DNA of 24,046 nt, from assembly GCA_009780755.1 (NCBI GenBank), contig WQZL01000011.1, forward strand, positions 1-24,046, given 5' to 3'. The stretch comes from Promicromonosporaceae bacterium. Its GTDB lineage: Bacteria > Actinomycetota > Actinomycetes > Actinomycetales > Cellulomonadaceae. This document shows positions 1 to 9,900 of the stretch, piece by piece. A model generated the notes under the pieces. It saw only the letters and a list, made by a program, of their open reading frames with translations, made no database searches and had not been told where the DNA came from. The position numbers and the translations under genes were made by a program. Every line of letters begins with the position of its first letter. The stretch's first letter is position 1.

Positions 1-2089
1 CGTCGCAGCCGCTCCAGGTTACGTCTGGGCCTTCGTTAGTGGTGTCTTCCCAGGTGAAGCCGCTCTTGGCTTCGGTGCCGGTATTGGTGATGGTGAAGGT
101 CACCTCCACCGGGTCCGGCATAACGCCAGGGGCCACGACGAGCAGGGCCGAGTCACCAACGGGTGAGGTCTTGGTCACTTCAATGCCGGCCTGGATCACG
201 GACAGTTCCCAGGTATCCGTATCGGAGACCTCGGTGTCGGTTTGTGTGCCGATGGCGGTTACGGTCAGGGTGTTGTGGTGGGTTGTGGCCGTGCCCATGC
301 TTAGCGTGCCGCGGCAGGTGAGTGATTCTCCTGGCATTAGCGTCAGCGTTTCGATCACCTCGTCGACGGGGCCATCGTGGCCGTCGCAGCCGCTCCAGGT
401 TACGTCTGGGCCTTCGTTAGTGGTGTCTTCCCAGGTGAAGCCGCTCTTGGCTTCGGTGCCGGTATTGGTGATGGTGAAGGTCACTTCTACCGGGTCCGGT
501 GTGCCGCCGGGGGCCACGACGAGCAGGGCCGGGTCACCTGCGTCGGAAGTCTTGACCACCTCAATGCCAGCCCGAATCACGTTCAGTTCCCAGACGTCCA
601 TGCCGGAGACCTCGGTATCGGTCTGCACACCAACGGCCGTCACGGTCAAGGTGTTCTCGTGGGCCAGGGCTGTGCCCATGTTGAGGGTGCCGCGGCAGGT
701 GAGTGATTCTCCTGGGGCCAGTGTCAGCGTTTCGATTACGTCATCTACGGTTCCGGTGTGGTCGTCGCAGGTGGTCCAGATTGCGTCTGGGCCTTCGTTG
801 GTGGTGTCTTCCCAGGTGAAGTCGCTCTTGGCTTCGGTGCCGGTATTGGTAATGGTGAAGGTCACCTCGACCGGATCAGGCATAACGCCAGGGGCCACCA
901 CTACTAGGGCCGAGTCGCCCACATCGGAGGTCTTAACCACCTCAATGCCAGCCCGAACCACGTTCAATTCCCAGGTGTCAACATCGGTGACCAAGGTGTC
1001 GGATTTAACGCCGACGCCAGCGATGGCCAGGGCATTTACATGGGCCAACGCCTCGCCCATTGTCACTGTGCCGGTACAGGTCACCGAGGCGCCAGCAGAA
1101 AGCGTTAGCTCAGCTAGGGCTTCGGCTACGCTGCCCTCCAGTCCGAGACAACCGGCCCAATCCACGGTGGGGCCGGTTACGGTCTCATCCACGAAGGCCA
1201 AATCGTGCAGAGCCTCGGTGCCGGTGTTGGTGATGGTGAACGTTACCTCCACCGGGTCTAGCACCTGTCCTGGAGGTGCCACGATCAGGGCCGGGTCGCC
1301 CGCGGTTGAGGTTTTGACCACCTCAATATTCGGGATAACCACCTCAACCAGCAGGTCATCCGCGCCGACTACCTCGGTGCCGGTCTCGGCGCCGCTGGCC
1401 GTGATGGTCAGAACGTTTTCGTGAAGCGACGCCTCCCCCATGTTCAGGGTGCCGCGACAGGTGAGCGATTCCTGGGGTTCTAGGGCCAGCGCCGCTATCA
1501 CCTCGGTTACGGAGCCGCTTTGCCCATCGCAGGAGGTCCAAGCCACATCCGGTCCCTCGACCGTGACATCCGCCCAGGCGAAGTCGCCCTTGGCCTCGGT
1601 GCCAGCATTGGTGATAGTGAAGGCCACCTCTATCGGGTCCGGCGTGCCGCCGGGGGCCACCACGATCAGGGCCGGGTCGCCCGCAGTTGAGGTCTTGACC
1701 ACCTCAATGCCGGCCCGGACCACGTTCAGTGCCCAATCGTCATCGTCGGTCACGGCATCGCCGGTGCCGGTACCAACGCCGGTCACGGTCAATAGGTTGC
1801 GGTGCGTCAACGCCGCGCCCATGCTTAGTATGCCTCGGCAGGTCACCGAGGCTTCGGCAGCCAGGGTGAGACCGGCCAGCGCCACGGGCACGCTCCCGGA
1901 AAGGCCATCACAGCTAGCCCACGTCACGGATGGACCGGTCAAGGTCTCATCCTCAAAGACGAGGTTGGTCAACGGGTCGGTGCCGGTATTGGTGATGGTG
2001 AACGTCATCTCAATCGGTGCCACCACCTGATCGGGAGCCACCACGATCAAGGCCGGATCGCCGACGGTCGAGGTCTTGGTCACGGCAAT
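1..2089 (-). repeat. Tandem 381-bp coding repeat (127-residue modules)
   Basis: The Ile codon that opens each module lies at 2089, 1708, 1327, 946, 565 and 184, so five complete modules and one cut module are spaced at exactly 381 bp with no net insertion or deletion. Equivalent Cys/Asp-codon blocks lie at 1, 382, 763, 1144, 1525 and 1906. The two leftmost copies are identical over at least 103 bp (1-103 and 382-484). Older copies to the right (N-terminal) have drifted. This suggests that copies near the C-terminal side arose or were homogenised recently. The array continues past the left edge. Confidence 0.95.
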
Positions 2090-3904
2090 GCCAGACTCCC
2101 ACTCCCAACCAGAAACGGAAGCGGCGGCCTGAGCCATGTTCTCCAGAACCATCCACTCATCAATGAGCCGAGCATCGCCCCAGGTTGCTGCCGCATTTTG
2201 GCCTGTTGCTGGGGGCGCATCCCAACCCCAGCGGTGTACGCCGCCGGTGGAGTCCAGGTTTGTAGCGGAGATGGGTGAATGCGGCAAAATGGGCGGCTTG
2301 AATCCATTGCACGGGAGGATATTGGTGTTATCACAGCAGAAGTCGGGCTGGTTTGGCGTACCCCAGTTTATATTTCGGTTGCCAGCCAGAGGGCCGTTCA
2401 GGGCGGTCATCTGTACGCCGCCTTCGCGGAACTCCACATCATTTTGCACAACGTGAAACTCTCCGATGTTCAAACTCGCTGTCAGCGAGAAATCCTGGGT
2501 GAAGGGAATCGGATTGCCCAGGCCATCTAGTCCATCCCAAGGAATGCGATGCGTGCCCGGTAGCGTCGTGAGAGTGAACTTCAAATCCTCCGGATCGTCG
2601 AATGCGCCGTTGTCATTAGCGTCCAGCCACACGGTCACGGTCCCGGCATGTCCGCCAAGCGTAATTACAAGATCGCCGCCATGCGCACGGCCGACCACCG
2701 CTGGCCCGGTTTGTTCGTAGGAGATGCTCAGGGTCGGATCTGCAAATACCGGATTAACCCAGCGAGTCACCCCGTCATAGAACAGCGCACTTTCTGGCAT
2801 TCCATCGCTAATCGGCTCGAAAAAAATCCGGTATTTCAACCCATTTGCGCAGCCGTCAACATTTGCCGAATATGCCGTTTCTATAGTGAACACGCTTCGG
2901 CGTTGTGGTACGCAATTGAGATGCACGCCAAGGTTGCTCGCTACAATATTTGAGCTTACTCCATTGAAGCTCCACATGATGTGTTGATACTGGAAGCCGA
3001 ACTCGGAGAGGAAATACAGCTGCTGATTCCAGCGCGGCGGATAGGGCAGCCAGGGGGGCACGCTTAAGTGCATCGAGGGAAGTAAATTGCTCGAGTGTTG
3101 GTAATACCATTCGGTCCAGACCCGACCGGTATGCGGCGTTCCATCGGAACTGCGGGGGATGATGTCGAAGGAGCCGATAGGTGATGCTCCGGTGAGGTTT
3201 ACGTAAGCGCCGACATTGCTATAGCCGCTGGTGGTTATCTGCCAGACTCCCGCCGTGTCGCTGCGCAGCCCGGTTAATTGTATAAATCCTGTATCCGGGG
3301 CATACTGGCGCTCCTCAAATATCGTCCCGTCAGGCGCGGTAACCTTGAGTAGTAGATAGTAGCCATTGCTTATGGCGGCCGTTGTCCACGACATGGTGTA
3401 GAACTGAATATCCAGCCAACCGCAAGCCTCGACAAAGGCGTAATAAACCGTACTATGTCGAAGCGCTCCGGACCCCAGGTTGTTGATTCCCGGGCGGGGT
3501 CGGTTGCTTGAACCGTAATCCCACGCCGGGGCGGGGGGTGCGGACGTGTCACAGATCGTGGCGTCAAGGGATCCAATGCTCAGATAGGCAGAGGCTAGCT
3601 CGCCTGCAGCATCCTCGTCCAGCGCAAGGTCATCATCCAGCACAGAATCATCGACTAGGACAGGGCCAACGTCTAGTAGATCGTCGCCTTCCGTTCCCGT
3701 GTAGAGAAGTTCTACGGCGCCCTCGGTGTCCATTGCCAGGGTTGAGCCGAGGGGAGCCGTGGCTGCATCGATGACGCTGGGGTTTAAGGAGTCGGCGCCT
3801 GATTCTGGGGCATTGGGCAGAACTAGGGTTATGCCAACCATTGTCAGGACAACTATGGCGGCATCCCCAAGGGTCAGCAGGCGCTTAGGGTACATGCTTC
3901 TCAT
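1..3904 (-). CDS. Giant secreted repeat protein, 3' end beyond the window
   Basis: A minus-strand frame is open from ATG 3904 to the left edge, giving at least 1301 residues and no stop. I read the N-terminal 600 residues codon by codon and the rest through the repeats. The ATG follows AAAGGCGG at an 8-nt spacing. A GTG at 3913 is in frame but sits on that ribosome-binding site. Residues 1-38 look like a signal peptide (basic start MRSMYPKRLL, then a hydrophobic stretch). An acidic stretch (about 55-90) and a Trp/Tyr-rich region to about residue 600 follow; I recognise no family there. From residue 606, modules of 127 residues repeat, each starting like IEVVKTS and containing FTITNTGT, a Cys in a GCDG-like motif and a Cys in LTCRG. 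They resemble the DUF11/DUF7507 class of surface-protein modules. The gene starts 45 bp after the larger surface-protein gene, so co-transcription is likely. Role inferred: extracellular, probably wall-associated, adhesive or structural. Confidence 0.88.
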   Translation of the reverse strand, partial: MRSMYPKRLLTLGDAAIVVLTMVGITLVLPNAPESGADSLNPSVIDAATAPLGSTLAMDTEGAVELLYTGTEGDDLLDVGPVLVDDSVLDDDLALDEDAAGELASAYLSIGSLDATICDTSAPPAPAWDYGSSNRPRPGINNLGSGALRHSTVYYAFVEACGWLDIQFYTMSWTTAAISNGYYLLLKVTAPDGTIFEERQYAPDTGFIQLTGLRSDTAGVWQITTSGYSNVGAYVNLTGASPIGSFDIIPRSSDGTPHTGRVWTEWYYQHSSNLLPSMHLSVPPWLPYPPRWNQQLYFLSEFGFQYQHIMWSFNGVSSNIVASNLGVHLNCVPQRRSVFTIETAYSANVDGCANGLKYRIFFEPISDGMPESALFYDGVTRWVNPVFADPTLSISYEQTGPAVVGRAHGGDLVITLGGHAGTVTVWLDANDNGAFDDPEDLKFTLTTLPGTHRIPWDGLDGLGNPIPFTQDFSLTASLNIGEFHVVQNDVEFREGGVQMTALNGPLAGNRNINWGTPNQPDFCCDNTNILPCNGFKPPILPHSPISATNLDSTGGVHRWGWDAPPATGQNAAATWGDARLIDEWMVLENMAQAAASVSGWEWESGIAVTKTSTVGDPALIVVAPDQVVAPIEMTFTITNTGTDPLTNLVFEDETLTGPSVTWASCDGLSGSVPVALAGLTLAAEASVTCRGILSMGAALTHRNLLTVTGVGTGTGDAVTDDDDWALNVVRAGIEVVKTSTAGDPALIVVAPGGTPDPIEVAFTITNAGTEAKGDFAWADVTVEGPDVAWTSCDGQSGSVTEVIAALALEPQESLTCRGTLNMGEASLHENVLTITASGAETGTEVVGADDLLVEVVIPNIEVVKTSTAGDPALIVAPPGQVLDPVEVTFTITNTGTEALHDLAFVDETVTGPTVDWAGCLGLEGSVAEALAELTLSAGASVTCTGTVTMGEALAHVNALAIAGVGVKSDTLVTDVDTWELNVVRAGIEVVKTSDVGDSALVVVAPGVMPDPVEVTFTITNTGTEAKSDFTWEDTTNEGPDAIWTTCDDHTGTVDDVIETLTLAPGESLTCRGTLNMGTALAHENTLTVTAVGVQTDTEVSGMDVWELNVIRAGIEVVKTSDAGDPALLVVAPGGTPDPVEVTFTITNTGTEAKSGFTWEDTTNEGPDVTWSGCDGHDGPVDEVIETLTLMPGESLTCRGTLSMGTATTHHNTLTVTAIGTQTDTEVSDTDTWELSVIQAGIEVTKTSPVGDSALLVVAPGVMPDPVEVTFTITNTGTEAKSGFTWEDTTNEGPDVTWSGCD

Positions 3905-3949
3905 GTTGAACACCGCCTTTCGGGGCTTAGTAAATCTGCGGGCTAAGGG

Positions 3950-6900
3950 TTAACGGTGACGTGATCGGGTTAGCCGGAAGCGTGGCCGGTACCGACTCGC
4001 AGAAACTCTCGACAACGGTTTTTCTTGGCGGTCGCGGCGACGCAGGAACAGCAGCCCGGCACCGGCGGTCATCGAGAACAGCGCCACCAGCTCAAAGCCC
4101 AGTAGAGCAAAGCCCATCCGCGGCAGCAGCGGCCCTTGTTCCAACGACTGCGGCTGCTGAGGAGGATTGGTTGGGACAGGGGTAGGAGATGGGGTTGGAA
4201 TGGGGGTAGGAGTTGGTGTTGGGACGGGGGTAGGAGTTGGGGATGGGGTGGGGTCATCAGTGTCGGTCTCAGGTGAGCCGATCAATATTTGCGTTCGGAT
4301 GGTGTCATTGCTTGAGTTGCTATCCGGCACGTTGTGCGTGACAACGCCCGTTATCAAATGCTGGTCGCCGGGCACACCGGTGGCCGTGCCGGTCACCTGG
4401 TACACCACGCGCTCGCCTGCCAGCAGTTCGCCAACGTCAAAGGTCAGCGAGCCGATTACCCCATCCGGGGGGCGCGAGGTGGGCGGGGTGGCGTCCATGC
4501 CGGGCCATTCGCTGGCCGTGCCGGAGTAGCTGAGGTAAGCCTCCGGGATTTCCAGACGCAGTGCGATGCCGTGGGTCGATTCTGGGCCTTCGTTGGTTAC
4601 CGTGACGGTGAACTCGGCCTTCTGGCCGTGTAGCACCGTCTGGGTTGCGGGGGTAACCGCCAGGGAGACGTCGGTTGCGGGCGGCCGCTGGGCCACCGTG
4701 CAGACCTCGAAGCGGTTATTTGTGGCATCCGGGTCAAGCGAACCCGATCCGACCAGAGCCTCGTTGCACAACGTCTTGCCAGCCTGCCCCGGATCGATAT
4801 CGAACGTGATGAGCGCGGTGGCCGACTCGCCCACGCCGAGCGTTCCCATCGGACAACGAACCATCACATCGGTGTCGCCGCCGGGGTATTGATTCACCAG
4901 CGGGCTGGGGCAGTTCGGTCCGCCCTCAATGCTCGCCGCGCGGTAGGTCATGCCCGGCGGCACCGCGTCAGAAAGCATCACATTCTGGGCGACGGAAGGG
5001 CCGTCGTTGGTGACGGTGACCCGCCAAGTGGCTGGTCCACCAGCCAAAAGCGGCGTGATGAGTTCCTTATTCACCCGCGTGTCCGAGACGTGCTGCACCA
5101 CCATCTCAATCGAGGTGACATTGTTGGTCTCATCGAGTTCTGGGGTGTCATTCGTCACCAGTGACGTGCCCGCATACGGACCGGCGGGAGTGTCGCGGGG
5201 CACGAACATGACCACCGAGTTTGTGACCACTCCGCCGGCTTCCCACTCCTGCCCGACCACCTGCGGTTTGCAGGTGAGCGTGTAGCTGACGTTTCGCCAG
5301 GTTTGCGCATGGGGATTTGTCGGGGCGGGCGGATCCCAGGAGCAGTTGTTGTAGGGCACATCGAAACTCACCGGCACGAACCCCGGCGGGAAGCGTGTGA
5401 CCCCGGTGGTGTTAACCGCCGTGGAGGGGCCGTTGTTGGCGGTCAGGCCGAAGAAGGTGACCTCCTGCCCGGCCACGGGCGAATAGGTGTTTGTCGATCC
5501 CGCGACCGACAGGTCGGTTTCTCGGCCCACATACACGTTCACCACGTCGGTGTTGTTGGTGAGGTCTGGGTCGATGGTCTGAGCGGCAACCCTGGCCCGG
5601 TTTAGGTTCGGCAGGGTCATCTTGGTGAGCGGGCTTACTCCGGTCATGGCCGGGTCGGTGGTTGCCACGATGTGGATCGAGGTGGAAGCGCCAGCCGCTA
5701 GCTCTCCTATCCAGCAGGGGATTTCGCCTGCCTGGGCGGGCAGCGCGTCCAGCTCAACCTGCGCAGGGGCCACGCATTGAGAGGCGTGCGGGTCGAGAGT
5801 GAACCCATGCGGCAGGCTCTCGTAGACGATCACATGCGCGGCATCCGATGGCCCAGCGTTGAGTACCGTCAGGGTGTAGCCGGCCGGCCCGCCGGCGATC
5901 ACCTGGGTGACATCGGCGGTCTTAATTAACTGTAGGTCGGCGCGTTCGATAATGTCGAAGGTGGTGACGCCCGTGGCTTGCCACGCCGATCCGAGTTCGG
6001 GGGTGCGCGTCAAACCCGTCGCCGCATCCGCCAGCGGCGTTACGGTCTGCGCCTCGGCCACGTTCTGCACCGCCTCGCCACCGGTGGGGGTGCCGCCTAA
6101 GTCGGTCTGTAGCCCCTGAGCCTCTGCGGTAAGTGCGCCGAATATTGTGACCAGCACGGGTGCCCCGCGCACTCCGGCCACACCTGCGGGCACGGCGCCC
6201 AGGTTGCACTCGACGCTCCACTGTTCGGCAATGCCGGTGGGCGTGGCCGTACAGATTGAGGAGGGATTCGTCCCGCCGAGTTGCCCGGTGTAGCCCTCGG
6301 AGAACACGGAAGTGGTGTACCCCTGCGGAATAAACCCCGGCGGTAGCACGTCCGTGAGCAGTACATCCTGGGCGGGAGCGTAGCCCGAACCGGCCTGATC
6401 TGCCGGGGCGGCGGGCACCGTGACCTCGATCTGGAAGGCGAAGGTGCCGCCAGCCACGAAGGCCGGATCGCCGTCGGCAGGGTTGGTGTCTCCAGTCAAC
6501 GCCGTTTTGGTCACGGCAAGATTGCTCAACACGGCGCCAACCACAATGTCCTCGGTTGCAACATTGTTGGCCAGCGAGGTTTCCGGCGTGGTGGTAAACG
6601 CGGTGACAATATCGGGGCACGAGCCGGGGGCGGCTAGCGCCGAAACGGCGATCACGTAGTTGACATCCACCTTTTCGCCGGGGGCGATGGCGCCAATAGC
6701 GCAGGTGACCTCACGAACTGCGGTGCTGCAATCGAGTACCCGCTGGCCGGTGAGGCTCGACGTGGCGGTGATCGCGCCGATGACGGTCGCATCCACCGTG
6801 CGTTCCAGCGTGAAGGAGACGTTCTGAGCCGTCGATGGCCCGGCATTGGTCAGCCCGACATACACATGGCGCTGTGTGCCCGGTCCGATCCAGGCTGGAT

Positions 6901-9900
6901 TCACCGGGTCGAGGGTTAGGGCGGTCACCTGCACATCGGCCAGGGTGGTGACAATGCTGGTGGCCTGCGCGGTGTTGTTATTGGGGGCCGGATCGATTAT
7001 GGAACCGCCGCCCTCGGTGATGGTCGCGGCATTGGTTAATATCGTGCCGGCGGCAAGGTCAGCAGCGAAGGTGACGTCGAACTCGACCTGCACGGTGGTC
7101 CCGGATGCGACGTTGCCGGTTAGTTGGCAGATCACCTCGCCGCCGGTCGGCTCTAGGGGCGGGGCGCAGACTATGTTCTGCACGCTGCCATCCGAGGTCG
7201 AAACCACGCGGGCGCCGTCGAAAATCACCCCGGCAGGCAGGATGTCGCTGAGTACCGGGGCATTGGCCGCCTGAACCTCAACCAGTGGATTATTGGTGAT
7301 GGCGAAGGTGTAAATGCCAGTATCTCCGGCGGTCACCGTCTCGGGGGCATCCTTCGTCAAGGCCAGATCGGCGACCGGGGTTCCCGTGAGCGTCCACGAC
7401 GCAACGTTGTTTGCCGCGTTTGTGTCTCCATCGGCATCAATGACAACCCGTTGCACCACATCTGGCCCGTCCGCGAGTACCTCGTTCGTGGTGGTTTCGA
7501 TGGTAATGATCTGCGCGTTGTGCGACCCAGGAGCGATAGGCCCTGGAATCGTGCAGACGATCAGGCCAAAGGCTTCGTTTGGAGTCGGCTGCGGGATTGC
7601 CGCCTGCGAGGAGTCGCAGCTCGCCCCCGACGGCGGGGTCACCGTAGAGACATCGAGTACCAACGGAATCAGATCCGTTACAGTGACCCCCCAGGCCGCC
7701 GAGGGGCCATTGTTAGACACGGTAATCGTGTAGTCCACTCGGTCGCCGATCGCACCGGGCAGGGAGGATCGGTTGGCCGTCTTGCTGACCATGACGTCAA
7801 ACTCGGTGGTTACCGCGGTGGTCGAGATGGCCTGGTCGTTTTCCGAGATCGGATCGTGGCTGGCGGAACTTACGCTCGCAGTGTTGGGCAGCGTTCCGGT
7901 GGTGGCTTCATCAATGGTCGCGGTAATCACCACGGTGGCCGAGGCTCCCGCTCCGCCGTTAATCCCGGCCGGCAGGTCGCCTACGGGGCAGGTCACCGTG
8001 AGGCCGACGATGGTGCAGGCGCCGCCCCGAGAGGCGGATGCGTTGATGCTGCCGGTTACCAGGCCAGCGGGCAGCGTGTCTGTTATCACCACACCGGTGG
8101 CATCGGAGGGGCCGAGGTTAGCGGCCGTTACAGTCCAGACGATCTGCTGCCCGGCAACCGCCGTATCGGGGGCTGCCTTGGACACCGCCACGTCCGCCGA
8201 GGGCGCCAACACCGTCACGGTGGCCGTCGCGGAATTGGGATGCATATCCGGCACCGGCTCAAGGGTGGCCGAGGAGACGGTTGCGGTGTTCGTCACCGCA
8301 TCTCCGGCGGCCAGGTTGGGCGCCAGGAACCCGGTCAGGGTGAGGGTTGCCGTTTCGTTGACCGCAAGGTTTGGCACCACGCAGGTTACCGCCCGGAAGG
8401 TGGGGTTGAGGCAGGAGCCTGCCGCGCCGCTCAGCATGGCGCTGGTCAGCTGGGCCTGCGCGGCCTCGTCCAGAGAGTCGGTGAGGCGAACGTTGGCCGC
8501 CTCCGAGGGGCCGTAGTTGGTTACCTGAACCATCCAGGTCACTGCCTCGCCGGGCACGGCGTTGGCGGGACTCACCGTTTTGGTCACGCCCAGATCGGCT
8601 CGCGGCGCTAGTGCGATGGTGTCGCCCGAGGTGTTGTTGGCGAGGGCAGGATCGAAGGCCGAGGTTTGAACCGTCGCCACATTCGCCAGCGAGGCCAGGG
8701 TTGATGAGGGGTCGGTGGCGCCAACCAGCGTCACGGTGGCGTTTGCCCCGACGGCGAGGCTGCCAAGACGGCAGGTCACCGTGCTGCCCTGAACCGCACA
8801 ACTGCCTTGGGAGGTGGCCTGTGTGCCCAACACCCACCCCGGCGGCAGCGTGTCCGTCACCACCACATCCGTGGCGATATTCGGCCCGGCATTGGTCACC
8901 TTCAAGGTGGCGGTCAATGGCGCGCCAATCCAAGCGGTGGGGCTAGGCGTCAGGATTTTGGTGATGGCCACATCGGCCACGCCGATCACATCGACGACTA
9001 CCAGATTCGTGGCGTAACTAGCAGAGGTGCCGATGGTCTGCGTGGTGTAGGCCAGATTCGCCTGGTTGGGAAGCGTGGTGGCGCTCGCGTCATCGTTAAT
9101 CTTCACCTGAAAGGCGAAGGCGGCACGCGCGGGGTCAGAGCCGGAGCAGCCCGCCCCGGAGCAGTTCAGGCGTCCGCCGTTCGTGGCGGTAGCCCCGGCC
9201 CCCAGGCGCACGCTCACCGTCCGGGTGATTGGGTCATACTCCCCCTCGTCATCGCCAGCCGTGGATGTCAGCGCGCGGATGGTGGCACCCGTTACCGGGT
9301 CGATCAGCCGCAGCGACCCGTCCACGAAGGTGGTTCCGGGCGGCAGCACATCGGTAGCAACTACCGCGACAGCCGGGTCTTGCCCGGTATTTGCGAAGGT
9401 GAGCGTGTATTCGAGCGTATCGCCTGGGCGAGCCGGAACGTTGCCGTCAAGGTTGCGGACGGCCTTTAGAGATTGGGAGAAATCTGGCGCGTATAGGTTG
9501 ATCGCTAGGCCCAACATGCCCGGGTAGTAGGTGTCGCCGGTGCTGGAGAAGCTGAAGGTGGCGCTGGTGGCGCTGTTGGGGATGGCGCCCGAAACCGAGA
9601 GGTTCTTGATGTCGAAGCCCAGCATGTTCTGGTGTGCGGGCGTGCGGGTGGTCACCGAGACCCCGCCTAAATCGTTTGAGGAGTTAAAGAAGTTTGAACC
9701 GGGAGACAGGGCCGTGCCCAACTGGGTGTTGTTCAGCAGGGCCACATCACCGGAGGCGCCAAGATCGCCCTCATAAGCAATCATCGTTAACTGCGCATCT
9801 ACGGCCCCTGCCCGTGGGGCCAGGAAGCCATCCACCGTTACCGTCACGGGTTTGCCCTGCTGCACCAACTCGAAGCCGTCAAAGACGGTCAGGTTGCGTA

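Noticed and set aside
39..1424. Plus-strand frame of 461 codons
   Set aside because: It lies opposite the 381-bp coding repeats and itself repeats with the same period; it is a shadow produced by the biased codons of the real minus-strand gene.
1..2089. CRISPR-like array
   Set aside because: The periodic units are 381 bp of continuous coding sequence with graded divergence, not short identical repeats with unique spacers.
7451..8611. Plus-strand frame of 386 codons
   Set aside because: It is antisense to the DUF11 gene, has a Gly/Arg/His-rich composition typical of GC-rich shadow frames, and shows no domain.
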